Part shown: positions 26,701 through 35,263 of the stretch, one piece after another | How the letters are laid out: the number at the start of each line of letters is the position of its first letter | Position numbering within the stretch: the first letter of the stretch is position 1 | NCBI GenBank assembly: GCA_947628705.1 | Contig: CANRAZ010000019.1 | Coordinates: forward strand, 1 to 37,998 | Length of the DNA: 37,998 bases | Source of the DNA: an uncultured Lachnospiraceae bacterium | Lineage (GTDB): Bacteria; Bacillota; Clostridia; Lachnospirales; Lachnospiraceae | Direction: 5' to 3' | Program-made: the position numbers and the translations under genes | Notes under the pieces: generated by a model | What the model saw: only the letters and a program-made list of their open reading frames with translations | What the model was told of the DNA's origin: nothing | The model's database searches: none

Positions 26701-26715
26701 GGGCTGTAAGGAAAA

Positions 26716-27855
26716 ATGAAAGTACTGTTAGTAAATCAAATCCCTGAGGTTAATAACAAATATACGTTTTCGCTTGCCAGAGCATTAAAAAAAAGAGAAG
26801 TTGATATTGCCGTGTGCGGAATAGCGGATGATGACGTATCTTCTTATCGCGATATAAAGTATGCCGGCATTTTCCATCCTTACAGCAAGGAAAGCAACCC
26901 TCTAAAAAAAGTAATCAGTTATTATAAAAGCTGGAAGAGGATTTTTCAATACTGCGAGAAAAACGAAATAGATATTGTACACGTACAATGGTATATTTTT
27001 TCACCTTTGGACTGGCATTTCCATAAAAAGCTGAGACAGGAAGGAATTAAGGTCGTTACGACGATACATGATCTGCTTCCGTTTGATAAAAAATTTTATG
27101 ATTTCTATTTCCATAAAAAAATTTATTCCAAAAGCGATGCAGTAATAAGCCAGGCGCTGATGAACAGGGAAAAGCTTCTTGAAAAGTTCGGCGTTGAAGG
27201 AGAAAAAATTTATTACGTTCCTCACGGGCACTATATGGAATTTGCAGAAAAAGCGGGGTTTGAAGAAAGCCGTAAACACTTGGACATACCTTTTGATAAA
27301 AAAGTCGTGCTTTTTTTTGGTCAGATAAAAAAAGTAAAGGGTGTCGGCGTGCTAATTAAAGCCATGAAAAAGGTTGCGGAAGTGCATAAAGATGTCCTGT
27401 GTCTGATAAGCGGCAAGGTATGGAAGGATGATTTTGCGGTATATGCTGATTTGATAAATGAACTGGGAATTGGCGATTACATTAGGACGGAAATAAAATA
27501 TATCGATGATGATGATATTAAATACTATTTTAATGCGGCAGACATAGTCGTTCTCCCATATTTACAGGTATATCAGAGCGGTGTAGTCCAGCTCGCATAT
27601 GCATATGAAAAACCTGTGGTTGCAACTGAGACGGGTGAATTTATTTCAGTAGTTAAAAACCAGGAGACGGGTATTTTAGTTCCCCCGGGAGATTCGGACA
27701 GTCTTGCAGACGCTATATGCTGGTATTTGGATAATCCTGATGCTGCAAGAGAATATGGGATAAAAGGGAAAGAAGACTTATCGGTAAGGCTAAGCTGGGA
27801 CAATATAGCCGGAGAGATAAAAAGCATATACAATAAAGTTAAATACAACGAATAA
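26716..27855 (+). CDS. GT4 family glycosyltransferase
   Basis: The 379-residue GT-B protein begins with VNQIPEVNNKYTFSLARAL and has the acceptor-side segment VTTIHDLLPFDKKF. The C-terminal half is a typical GT4 donor domain: VLFFGQIKKVKGVGVLIKAM, IVVLPYLQVYQSGVVQLAYAYEKPVVATETG and a final GILVPPGDSDSLADAI. The Q-S-G-V segment replaces the usual E-G in the donor-binding loop, as in other members. AAGGA precedes the ATG. It directly follows the heptose cassette but is more AT-rich. It could be the (6-deoxy-)heptosyltransferase, but the donor cannot be read from sequence. Confidence 0.88.
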   Translation: MKVLLVNQIPEVNNKYTFSLARALKKREVDIAVCGIADDDVSSYRDIKYAGIFHPYSKESNPLKKVISYYKSWKRIFQYCEKNEIDIVHVQWYIFSPLDWHFHKKLRQEGIKVVTTIHDLLPFDKKFYDFYFHKKIYSKSDAVISQALMNREKLLEKFGVEGEKIYYVPHGHYMEFAEKAGFEESRKHLDIPFDKKVVLFFGQIKKVKGVGVLIKAMKKVAEVHKDVLCLISGKVWKDDFAVYADLINELGIGDYIRTEIKYIDDDDIKYYFNAADIVVLPYLQVYQSGVVQLAYAYEKPVVATETGEFISVVKNQETGILVPPGDSDSLADAICWYLDNPDAAREYGIKGKEDLSVRLSWDNIAGEIKSIYNKVKYNE

Positions 27856-27926
27856 TTGGTTATGTGCAAAAAACATTATATTATCAGTTTGTCTTAAATA
27901 ATACTTAAAAGTGCAAAGGCTCATAT

Positions 27927-29321
27927 ATGATTTCTTTTAAAATTAAAAAAAATAGAGCGATTATTTATTCTGCAATGTTAGTTATCATAGTTGGAGCAGT
28001 TGTTTTGCCAAATGTCATAGAGGTAGGGGTAATTTTTTTATTTCTGGCAGTTTATAGTATATTGTGTATAAAAGCATATCAGACGCATTCAGAGGAAAGC
28101 ATTGCAGATATGCTGACATTTCCGGCAGTATTATCAGCATTTCAGAATTTATATTTAGGTCTGATTGCAAATTATCTTGTCGAACTAGAGTTGCAGATAT
28201 TGTTATCTATTAATTTTGCAGTCTTCATATGTGTTTTTTTTTCCATTTTATATGTGACAAATACTCTTCAAAATAATAAATGGTGTATTTTTATATTGGT
28301 TGTGATATCAGTACAATCATTAATGCTGTATTTTTTTAGTGCAGTAGGGATGGTGGGATTTTTGTCATCATTTCGTAATATACTCTCCTGCATTGTGATA
28401 TATTGGGTTGCTTGTACTCTAGGCGAAAGGTGTGACGAGGATAAATTTTTTAGGAATATAAATTGTCTTGCAGTGTTTGTTATTGCAATAGGTATCGTGG
28501 AAGAATCTATAGGGAATAAGTTTTGGCAAGACTTAAATATTGGTCGTCTATGGAACCTAAAAGGAATAGAAACACGCATTGATGGAACTCCTTTAAATTG
28601 GTATTCCTCGGAAAAAATTGCTGGAAATCAGATGAGAAGAATGGTGTCTTCTTTTGCGGACCCTGTTAATTTGGGGACATATCTTTTTGCGGCATTTATG
28701 GGCGCATGGTATAAGAAGAAGAGAATAATATGTTTTTTTTTGGTAGTTTGCAGTATCTTGACAATAAGCAAGGGTGCGTTAATTGGTTTCTTAGTTTTTG
28801 CGGTAATTTATGCGTGGTACAAAGATAAATCAAAAATATCAATACCTTTTATCATAGCAAGCGTTTTTGCGGTTTGTATGTATTTTTTATATTTTTCTAA
28901 AACATCTTCTACCGGAAGCCTGTTTTTGCATGTATCAGGTTTTTTTAATAGTTTATGGCTGCTTTTTGAGAAGCCTTTGGGTAATGGGGTTGGCAGTGTT
29001 GGGGTTCTAGCAAGAATTTTTTCTCAAAACTATGTTGAAGGAACTGGGGTAACAGAATCAGGAATGGGAATGCTTATTGCTCAATTGGGATTGCCGGGGC
29101 TGCTCATATATATCTATTTTTATTATAAGATTTTTACAGTTGCCTCAAAATGGGATTGTACGGAAAAAAATGATAAAATTTTATTTTATTCTCTCCTTTT
29201 TTCGTTCATTCTTAATGCAACATTTAACGAAGTGGCATTGAGCCCCAACTCCTGTGTTTTATATTTCCTTATATTGGGTATTTTGACTGCCAAAAATAAA
29301 AGAAAAGGTTGCAGTGCCTGA
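27927..29321 (+). CDS. wzy: Wzy-type O-antigen/capsule polymerase-like membrane protein
   Basis: The 464-residue protein has at least ten hydrophobic segments, starting with IIYSAMLVIIVGAVVLPNVI. A large extracytoplasmic loop around 195-240 is followed by RRMVSSFADPVNLGTYLFAAF, a pattern common in Wzy/O-antigen ligase-like proteins. A second loop near 320-380 has GNGVGSVGVLAR and TESGMGMLIAQLGLPGLLIY. Such proteins polymerise lipid-linked repeat units on the outer face of the membrane after Wzx has flipped them. Sequence similarity in this class is always low, so the call rests on topology, loop pattern and the nearby flippase. The gene is very AT-rich. Confidence 0.8.
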   Translation: MISFKIKKNRAIIYSAMLVIIVGAVVLPNVIEVGVIFLFLAVYSILCIKAYQTHSEESIADMLTFPAVLSAFQNLYLGLIANYLVELELQILLSINFAVFICVFFSILYVTNTLQNNKWCIFILVVISVQSLMLYFFSAVGMVGFLSSFRNILSCIVIYWVACTLGERCDEDKFFRNINCLAVFVIAIGIVEESIGNKFWQDLNIGRLWNLKGIETRIDGTPLNWYSSEKIAGNQMRRMVSSFADPVNLGTYLFAAFMGAWYKKKRIICFFLVVCSILTISKGALIGFLVFAVIYAWYKDKSKISIPFIIASVFAVCMYFLYFSKTSSTGSLFLHVSGFFNSLWLLFEKPLGNGVGSVGVLARIFSQNYVEGTGVTESGMGMLIAQLGLPGLLIYIYFYYKIFTVASKWDCTEKNDKILFYSLLFSFILNATFNEVALSPNSCVLYFLILGILTAKNKRKGCSA

Positions 29322-29376
29322 GTTTAGGAGAAGACTTTATTGAGGTAAACACAGAGTCTATATTGTTTTCTTGTTG

Positions 29377-29408
29377 AAAAGACCGAGGGCTGTTAGAAGG
29401 AGTCTTTT
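29377..29408. repeat. Short inverted repeat after wzy
   Basis: AAAAGAC (29377-29383) and GTCTTTT (29402-29408) are reverse complements around an 18-base loop, ending in a T-run. It may be a weak terminator or processing hairpin in the 209-base spacer between wzy and the acyltransferase. I see no other gene or convincing promoter there; a TTGACA at 29449-29454 lacks a good -10. Confidence 0.35.
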
Positions 29409-29530
29409 ACGATCGTTGTTGCAATTTACTAAAAATAAAAGTAACTGCTTGACAAGAATGCGTATATCTGCTTTCTAAACCAAACAACAGTATTTATTTT
29501 TTGATTTATCATGAGGAAAAAGTTACGAAA

Positions 29531-30085
29531 ATGGGCGACAAAATGAAAAAGTTTATCCATGATTTTATTCACTATGTTTTAAATCATATCGTTGCGCATA
29601 TTCCGTTTTGGTTCATTAGAAAATTTTTTTACCGTTTATCAGGAATGAAAATTGGAAAAAATACAATGATTTTAATGGGATTATATGTTTTTGATCCTTG
29701 GAACATTGTCATTGGTAACGATGTATATATAAATGAAAACTGTTTTCTTGATGGTAGAGGAGGAATAAAAATTGATGATAATGTAAGTATTTCACTATAT
29801 ACCAAAATATTAACAGGGACACATGTATCATCATCAGAAAATTTTCAGTATGTTGATAAACAAGTTGTTCTAAACTCAAATGTATGGACGGGTATAGCAA
29901 GCATAATATTACCTGGAGTTGAATTGCCCCATGGTGTGATACTTGCAGCAGGCAGTGTTGCAATTTGTACAAGACAAGGTTATGCACCAATGCATATTTA
30001 TTCTGGAGTACCTGCTAAAGATATTGGTTTGAGAAAAGGTAAAGCAAATTATCAACTAAGTAGGTGGAAGCCTTTTTTGAGGTGA
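29531..30085 (+). CDS. Left-handed beta-helix (hexapeptide) O-acyltransferase
   Basis: The start chosen is ATG 29531, because GAGGAAAA (29513-29520) precedes it; the frame is open to a TTG at 29501. The 184-residue protein has an N-terminal amphipathic segment (FIHYVLNHIVAHIPFWFI), then hexapeptide repeats such as IGKNTMILMG, IVIGNDVYINENCFLDG and IKIDDNVSISLYTKI. It then has the active-site region TGTHVSSSENF with His, and WTGIASIILPGVELPHGVILAAGSV. This fits WcaF/maltose-acetyltransferase-like enzymes that transfer acetyl from acetyl-CoA to a sugar hydroxyl. It probably decorates the repeat unit. Confidence 0.87.
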   Translation: MGDKMKKFIHDFIHYVLNHIVAHIPFWFIRKFFYRLSGMKIGKNTMILMGLYVFDPWNIVIGNDVYINENCFLDGRGGIKIDDNVSISLYTKILTGTHVSSSENFQYVDKQVVLNSNVWTGIASIILPGVELPHGVILAAGSVAICTRQGYAPMHIYSGVPAKDIGLRKGKANYQLSRWKPFLR

Positions 30086-30280
30086 CGTTGTAAAATTAAT
30101 TATACCAGTTTATAATGTAGTAAAACATTAAAGCGTGCTGTGGAATCGGTACTCACCTCATTAAGTGAACATGACATTTTTCTTATTGGTGTTGGTTCAC
30201 GGGATAATACTGAGACTATTTGTGAAAGATATGCAGAAGAATGGTCATCTGCAAATTTAGTACTTACTCATAAAGCATAA
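30084..30280 (+). pseudogene. Remnant of a GT2 glycosyltransferase gene
   Basis: Bases 30084-30128 read GDVVKLIIPVYNVVKH, the start of a GT2 transferase, then meet a stop at 30129. One missing T (CATTAAAG where CATTTAAAG would continue) shifts the frame. From 30128 the sequence reads LKRAVESVLTSLSEHDIF then LIGVGSRDNTETICERYAEE, ending in a stop at 30278-30280. In intact GT2 enzymes the segment is usually VDDGSTDNT, so the DG is also damaged. No start codon is left in the first frame and the rest of the gene is deleted. The remaining bases 30281-30425 are AT-rich with no gene. Confidence 0.8.
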
Positions 30281-30425
30281 TTCCATTGATAACTATGGAT
30301 TTCTGTTTTTTCTATAAGTTTGTTATGCATCGAATTATATTTTGGCCTCTATAGATTAACAGAAAAAAACTATGAATATGTTTTTCAAGTTGTGTTTTTA
30401 AGAAAAATTATCGAGGTGTGCAACT

Positions 30426-31319
30426 GTGATAGCGAAAATAATCATTAAATGTGGGCAAATACTTTATTCGTTTTACTATATGCTAAAATTAAAATTTAAG
30501 GACAAAAACACTAAATATGTGCTTATGTTACCTCATATTGGTGATGTGTGTTATGCCTTATCATTTTTAAAATCTTTTAAAGAGTATTATCATTATTCTA
30601 ATATAACTATCATTGGCAGGAAGCAGCTTGGAGGTTTATACGATCTTTATGAAGGCGGATATGATAAACAAATATATATGGGAGAAAAACAAATTTTGAG
30701 GTTAACGTATGGTCTATCTTTTATTGAAAAGTTCCATGACTGGAAATTCAGTAATATCATAAATACATTTCCTTTGCCTCGGGATAGACGTCTTTGCAAA
30801 TTTGAACAGGTTAACGCGCTCAATATGACAAAACGAATAATATATGGTCTTCCCGAAGAAACTTTACCGCAAAAACCTCATATTAAACCAGTAAGCAATG
30901 ATGATTTTGTAAAATATATGGATAGTGGAAGAAAAATAATTCTTTCTCCATATGCACAAACTGTGCCAGAACTGCCATTGACATTTTGGGAGAAACTGGC
31001 TGATTGTCTGAAAGATAAAGGTTACTCGGTGTATACCAATGTGGCAGGCAGTCAGAAAGCAATAAGAGGAACAGTTCCATTGAAGTGTTCGCTGGAGGAA
31101 ATACTGGCCTATGCGGATGCGGCAGATTACTTTATAGGAATACGGAGTGGTATTTTTGACTTAATTGTATCTTGTCATTGTAAAATAGTGGTACTTTATC
31201 CTGAATATGAGCATGCCATTTTTTTTAGTTTAAAAGCATGGCAGATGAATGATAATATTTATGAAATTTGTTGTGCACCTGATTTGTCCCAAATATTATC
31301 TTATATTGAAAATTATTAA
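30426..31319 (+). CDS. GT9-like (ADP-heptose:LPS heptosyltransferase fold) protein
   Basis: The 297-residue protein starts at GTG 30426 with GAGGTG at 30413-30418. I do not recognise a precise family. The N-terminal half has YVLMLPHIGDVCYALSFLKS, like the LPxGDVxxxxPxLxxL opening of GT9 enzymes. The C-terminal half has KIILSPYAQTVPELPLTFWE and a later ADYFIGIRSGIFDLIVS, which correspond to the donor-domain SPGA..K.WP..W and the xGxxSGxxHLA region. The usual D/K residues are changed. The similarity suggests a glycosyltransferase of the GT9 fold, interesting because a heptose donor is made nearby, but the donor here would be a GDP-sugar. The gene is strongly AT-rich. Confidence 0.6.
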   Translation: MIAKIIIKCGQILYSFYYMLKLKFKDKNTKYVLMLPHIGDVCYALSFLKSFKEYYHYSNITIIGRKQLGGLYDLYEGGYDKQIYMGEKQILRLTYGLSFIEKFHDWKFSNIINTFPLPRDRRLCKFEQVNALNMTKRIIYGLPEETLPQKPHIKPVSNDDFVKYMDSGRKIILSPYAQTVPELPLTFWEKLADCLKDKGYSVYTNVAGSQKAIRGTVPLKCSLEEILAYADAADYFIGIRSGIFDLIVSCHCKIVVLYPEYEHAIFFSLKAWQMNDNIYEICCAPDLSQILSYIENY

Positions 31320-31447
31320 AATAAAGCTAGGACTTCGTCATAAATGTTGTATTTTATACTCTATATGAGCAAGTTAGTGTTGTTGACTGATATACCTGTA
31401 CGGTTTTATTGGTAATGTTTTCACACGTTCATTTGCATGAAGGAGTT

Positions 31448-32866
31448 ATGAGCAAAGTGGATAATAAGAATCAAGCACTAAAATCCGGATTTTGGTTTGC
31501 TATCTGTAACATTGTGCAGAAAAGTGTAATGATTGTCACGGTTCCCATATTCACAAGAATGATGACGCCGGGAGAATATGGACTTACAGCAGTTTACCAG
31601 TCATGGAGTTCCATACTATCTATCATTGTGACCTTGAGCTTGTCACTGGGGGTATTTAATAATGGGATGTTGCATTATAAAGATGATCGTGATCGGTATA
31701 TATCTTCTATGCAGGGGCTCTCAACTGTTAGTGCAATCTTTTTTTTGATTGCTGTTTTTTGGTTTAGGAGTTCTATTGCCATGATGATGGGACTGCCGGA
31801 GCAGGTCGTTGTACTGATGTTTATATCTTTTATTTTCCAGCCGTCTTTTGAGTACTGGTCAGCCAGAAGCCGATATGAATACCGGTATAAGGGATTGTTG
31901 GTGGCAACGATTATTTACTCTGTTATTAGTATAATTATCCCTGTTGTTGCCGTATTAAATGGTAATGGGAATTTAGGCACGGTTAAAATTCAAGCCAACT
32001 TAATGACGGTGATTGCATTTTCGCTTGTATTTTATATCTATATTTATTTTAAAGGTAAACACTTTTATGTAAAAGAATATTGGAAGTACGCATTTTGGTT
32101 TAATCTTCCCTTACTGCCAAATTACCTCTCCAATATCATTCTGGGACAATCGGATCGCATTATGATCGGCTCCTATTGCGGAGAGGAGGCAGCGGGGATT
32201 TACAGTGTCGCTTGTTATCTGCAGACAGGTGTGACAGTCATTATAGGAGCTGTAAATTCTGCCTTTGTTCCATGGCTGTATGAGCGGCTTGAATCCCAAA
32301 GTTATGGAACAATTCAAAAGCAGGCGGAGCAATTACTGGCAATGCTGGGTTTTTTGACCTTTGGAATCGTATCCTGTGCCCCGGAATTGATTAAGATTAT
32401 GGCTCCTGAGAAGTATTATGAGGCTGTATGGGCTGTCCCACCAGTTGTGGTCGGAACATATCTCACTGTCATGTACACCCTTTGTGCAAACGTCGAAATC
32501 TTTTATGAGAAAAGAGTGTTCATGTCCTGTGCAACCATGATAGCAGCCGGAATGAACATACTTCTAAACTATCTGCTGATACCCGCGTTTGGCTATATCG
32601 CATGTGCATATACGACGGTTTTTTGTTATCTTGTATATGGAATTGCCCACTATGAGTTTATGTGCAAGATACGGACAGCTGACGGCAGTGTAAGTGATCT
32701 TCATATTTATGATATGCACCGCAACATTGTGATTTATGCAGTTGTAGCAGTGCTTTCCACAGGGCAGATGCTTCTTTATCAAACAATTGTTTGGCGTTAT
32801 GCTCTTCTTATATGTGTTTTGGTTATTGCCGTGATTAAAGGAGGAAAAAAATATTATGCTAAATAA
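31448..32866 (+). CDS. wzx: Wzx-type oligosaccharide flippase
   Basis: The start chosen is ATG 31448; AAGGAG lies only two bases upstream, so TTG 31409 or GTG 31457 cannot be excluded. The roughly 472-residue protein has 12-14 hydrophobic segments. It opens with LKSGFWFAICNIVQKSVMI, followed by PIFTRMMTPGEYGLTAVYQSW, the characteristic start of polysaccharide exporters in the MOP superfamily. The central NLPLLPNYLSNIILGQSDRI and MIGSYCGEEAAGIYSVAC are also typical. It would flip the undecaprenyl-linked repeat unit across the membrane for the Wzy protein. The next gene starts inside its last eleven bases. Confidence 0.9.
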   Translation: MSKVDNKNQALKSGFWFAICNIVQKSVMIVTVPIFTRMMTPGEYGLTAVYQSWSSILSIIVTLSLSLGVFNNGMLHYKDDRDRYISSMQGLSTVSAIFFLIAVFWFRSSIAMMMGLPEQVVVLMFISFIFQPSFEYWSARSRYEYRYKGLLVATIIYSVISIIIPVVAVLNGNGNLGTVKIQANLMTVIAFSLVFYIYIYFKGKHFYVKEYWKYAFWFNLPLLPNYLSNIILGQSDRIMIGSYCGEEAAGIYSVACYLQTGVTVIIGAVNSAFVPWLYERLESQSYGTIQKQAEQLLAMLGFLTFGIVSCAPELIKIMAPEKYYEAVWAVPPVVVGTYLTVMYTLCANVEIFYEKRVFMSCATMIAAGMNILLNYLLIPAFGYIACAYTTVFCYLVYGIAHYEFMCKIRTADGSVSDLHIYDMHRNIVIYAVVAVLSTGQMLLYQTIVWRYALLICVLVIAVIKGGKKYYAK

Positions 32867-33800
32867 AGACATTGAGGCCATAGAGAAGAAATATGACTGC
32901 ATAATCCCCGAAAAAAGAATAAAGGTTTGGGATGTGCAGATGCGCCTATGGGAGACATTTGACTCAATATGTAAAAAGTATGGTTTACGTTATTTTTTTT
33001 TCTGGGGTGCACTTTTAGGCGCTGTTCGCCACCAAGGGTTTATTCCGTGGGATGACGATATTGATGTCGTCATGCCTAGAAAAGATTATGATAAATTTGC
33101 GGAGGTAGCACTTCCGGAAATTAAGGAGCCATATTTCCTGTTATCAAAAGATACGGCTGACACAGGGATCTATTACCATCAACGATTAGTTGACGAATCA
33201 ACTACGTGTATTTTTGATAGTTCTTCTGCTTCGACGGTTGCACATCAAGGGATAGCGCTGGATATTGTACCTTTGGATGGCGTTCCAAGCAGTAAATATG
33301 TTCGGATCAAGCAGTTTGTTCGGGAAAAATTCTATGCTACTGTTTCAGACCGCTTTCTTCGCAATCCTAAAAGGCTTAGTGTAAAAGGTAAAATAGCTTG
33401 GACACTCAGCAAAATATATTGTTCAGTAAAAGGAAGAAGGAAAAGTATTGAACAGTTTGAAACAGTAAGGGGGAAATATAAGTGGGATGAGAGCGAGAAA
33501 ATTGTTGATGGTCCTCACCATTATTTGTTTTCCAGAGTTGATCTGGAAGACGTTATATATTTTCCATTTGAAGGGAAAATGGCACCAGTGCCGGTTGGGT
33601 ATGAGCATATTTTGACAGAACTGTATGGTGATTATATGCAGATTCCAGATAAAAAGAGTCGCATTATAACAGAGCATGAGGCGAGGGGTTATATTATTGA
33701 CCCGCTTGTCCCATATGCTGACTATTTTGAATTGTTGCAAAAAGAAAAAGCTAGGGTTATAAAAGATCAAAAGGAGTATAAAAGGCGATACTTTGGATAA
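32856..33800 (+). CDS. licD: LicD family phosphotransferase
   Basis: The 314-residue protein has the LicD signature FFFWGALLGAVRHQGFIPWD followed by DDIDVVMPRKDY (residues about 47-78), with the conserved Asp cluster of the nucleotidyltransferase-like fold. AAAGGAGG at 32837-32844 precedes the ATG, which lies inside the end of wzx. LicD enzymes move a CDP- or CMP-activated phospho-group, classically phosphocholine, onto a glycan. No choline uptake or kinase genes (licB, licA) are present, whereas a phosphonate route and a cytidylyltransferase follow. A CMP-phosphonate donor is therefore the better inference. It is probably cytoplasmic, acting on the lipid-linked repeat unit. Confidence 0.9.
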   Translation: MLNKDIEAIEKKYDCIIPEKRIKVWDVQMRLWETFDSICKKYGLRYFFFWGALLGAVRHQGFIPWDDDIDVVMPRKDYDKFAEVALPEIKEPYFLLSKDTADTGIYYHQRLVDESTTCIFDSSSASTVAHQGIALDIVPLDGVPSSKYVRIKQFVREKFYATVSDRFLRNPKRLSVKGKIAWTLSKIYCSVKGRRKSIEQFETVRGKYKWDESEKIVDGPHHYLFSRVDLEDVIYFPFEGKMAPVPVGYEHILTELYGDYMQIPDKKSRIITEHEARGYIIDPLVPYADYFELLQKEKARVIKDQKEYKRRYFG

Positions 33801-33939
33801 TGAATGTTTTGATTTTATGATTTATTACACGAAAGAGTAAATTATAAAACACGATCGTTATATGACCTTTTCTAGAAACATTTTGCATGGAGATCTATCT
33901 AAGAAGTACTATGATAAACTTAATAGCAGGAGGAAATAA

Positions 33940-35238
33940 ATGAAAAAAGTATATATCAGTATGAGCACTGGAATCATCCACGGTGGACATATACAGATTA
34001 TTCAGCGTGCATCAGAACTTGGGTTAGTTATTGTGGGAGTTCTTACGGATAAAGTAGTTGCAAGTTATAAAAATTATCCAATTTTACCATTCGAAGAGCG
34101 AGTAAAAATCATTTCAGGGCTTAAAGGAGTTTCTCAGGTAGTGGAACAAGATGAATTTAGTCCTAAAAAAAACCTGATGTATTATCGTCCAGACTACCTT
34201 GTACATGGAGATGACTGGAAGTCTGGTTTTCAAGAAAAATTAAGAAAAGAATGTATTTCTATAATGAACGAGATTGGTGGGGAGTTGGTAGAATTTCCAT
34301 ATAGTGAATTAAAGGAATATTCTGTATTGGAAAATGAAATAAGGAGCAAGTCCGCATTACCTGATGTTAGAAGAAAACGTTTACGTGATTTGCTGAGGTT
34401 AAAAAAGTGTATTAACTCAATAGAGGCACATAATGGTTTAACAGGATTGATTGCAGAGAAAACAACGGTTTTACAGGATGGAAAAACCTATCAGTTTGAT
34501 TCTATGTGGGTTTCTAGTTTATGTGATTCTACAGCAAAAGGAAAACCTGATATTGAGTTGGTAGACATGTCTTCCAGGATTAACACGCTGAATGAAATTA
34601 TGGAAGTAACAACTAAGCCCATTATATTGGACGGAGATACAGGAGGATTGGTAGAACATTTTGTGTATAATGTAAAAACGCTAGAACGTCTTGGAATTTC
34701 TGCAATTATTATTGAGGATAAAACGGGCTTAAAAAAGAATTCACTTTTTGGAACAGAAGTTGAACAGACACAAGATTCTATAGAAAATTTTACAGCCAAA
34801 ATTCGTGCTGGTAAAAAAGCACAAAGGTCTAAAGATTTTATGATTATTGCCAGAATAGAAAGCTTAATTCTTGAAAAGGGAATGGAAGATGCATTAAAAA
34901 GAGCGTTTGCTTATACGGCGGCAGGAGCTGACGGGATTATGATCCATTCTAGAAAAAAAGAACCGGATGAAATTTTCAAATTTGTTGAAGAATTCAGGAA
35001 AAAAGATAAGATTACGCCTATTGTTGTTGTACCCACATCTTTTAATCAGGTTACAGAAGAAGAATTTGAAAGTCGGGGGGTTAATATCGTAATTTATGCA
35101 AATCAGCTCACGAGAACAGGTTTTCCTGCAATGCAAAAAGCGGCGATAACTTTATTGGAAAACCATCGGGCATATGAGGTGGATCAGTTTTGCATGTCCA
35201 TCAAGGATATTTTGAATTTAATTCCGGAAGAAGGATAA
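33940..35238 (+). CDS. aepX: Cytidylyltransferase-like domain fused to phosphoenolpyruvate phosphomutase (AepX)
   Basis: The 432-residue protein has two domains. Residues 1 to about 135 are a TagD-like nucleotidyltransferase: STGIIHGGHIQII with HGGH at 14-17 and YLVHGDDW. Residues about 145-432 are a PEP mutase: DSMWVSSLCDSTAKGKPD, the metal site LDGDTGG (230-236), the mutase-specific loop EDKTGLKKNS (259-268), ARIESLI and GADGIMIHSRK. The loop separates it from isocitrate lyase relatives. The enzyme converts PEP to phosphonopyruvate, the entry to nearly all natural phosphonates. CAGGAGG at 33928 sets the start, and a 139-base spacer before it has no gene. Neighbouring aepY and pntC-like genes support the call. 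Confidence 0.93.
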   Translation: MKKVYISMSTGIIHGGHIQIIQRASELGLVIVGVLTDKVVASYKNYPILPFEERVKIISGLKGVSQVVEQDEFSPKKNLMYYRPDYLVHGDDWKSGFQEKLRKECISIMNEIGGELVEFPYSELKEYSVLENEIRSKSALPDVRRKRLRDLLRLKKCINSIEAHNGLTGLIAEKTTVLQDGKTYQFDSMWVSSLCDSTAKGKPDIELVDMSSRINTLNEIMEVTTKPIILDGDTGGLVEHFVYNVKTLERLGISAIIIEDKTGLKKNSLFGTEVEQTQDSIENFTAKIRAGKKAQRSKDFMIIARIESLILEKGMEDALKRAFAYTAAGADGIMIHSRKKEPDEIFKFVEEFRKKDKITPIVVVPTSFNQVTEEEFESRGVNIVIYANQLTRTGFPAMQKAAITLLENHRAYEVDQFCMSIKDILNLIPEEG

Positions 35239-35263
35239 CTGAAGGAAGATTTAGGAGGAATGT

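Noticed and set aside
29449..29477. Promoter before the acyltransferase gene
   Set aside because: TTGACA at 29449 is perfect, but at 17 bases distance there is only TTTCTA, which matches the -10 poorly.
33896..33939. Promoter or small gene just before aepX
   Set aside because: A TTGCAT/TACTAT pair is too weak to claim, and the 139-base spacer has no frame with family-like residues.
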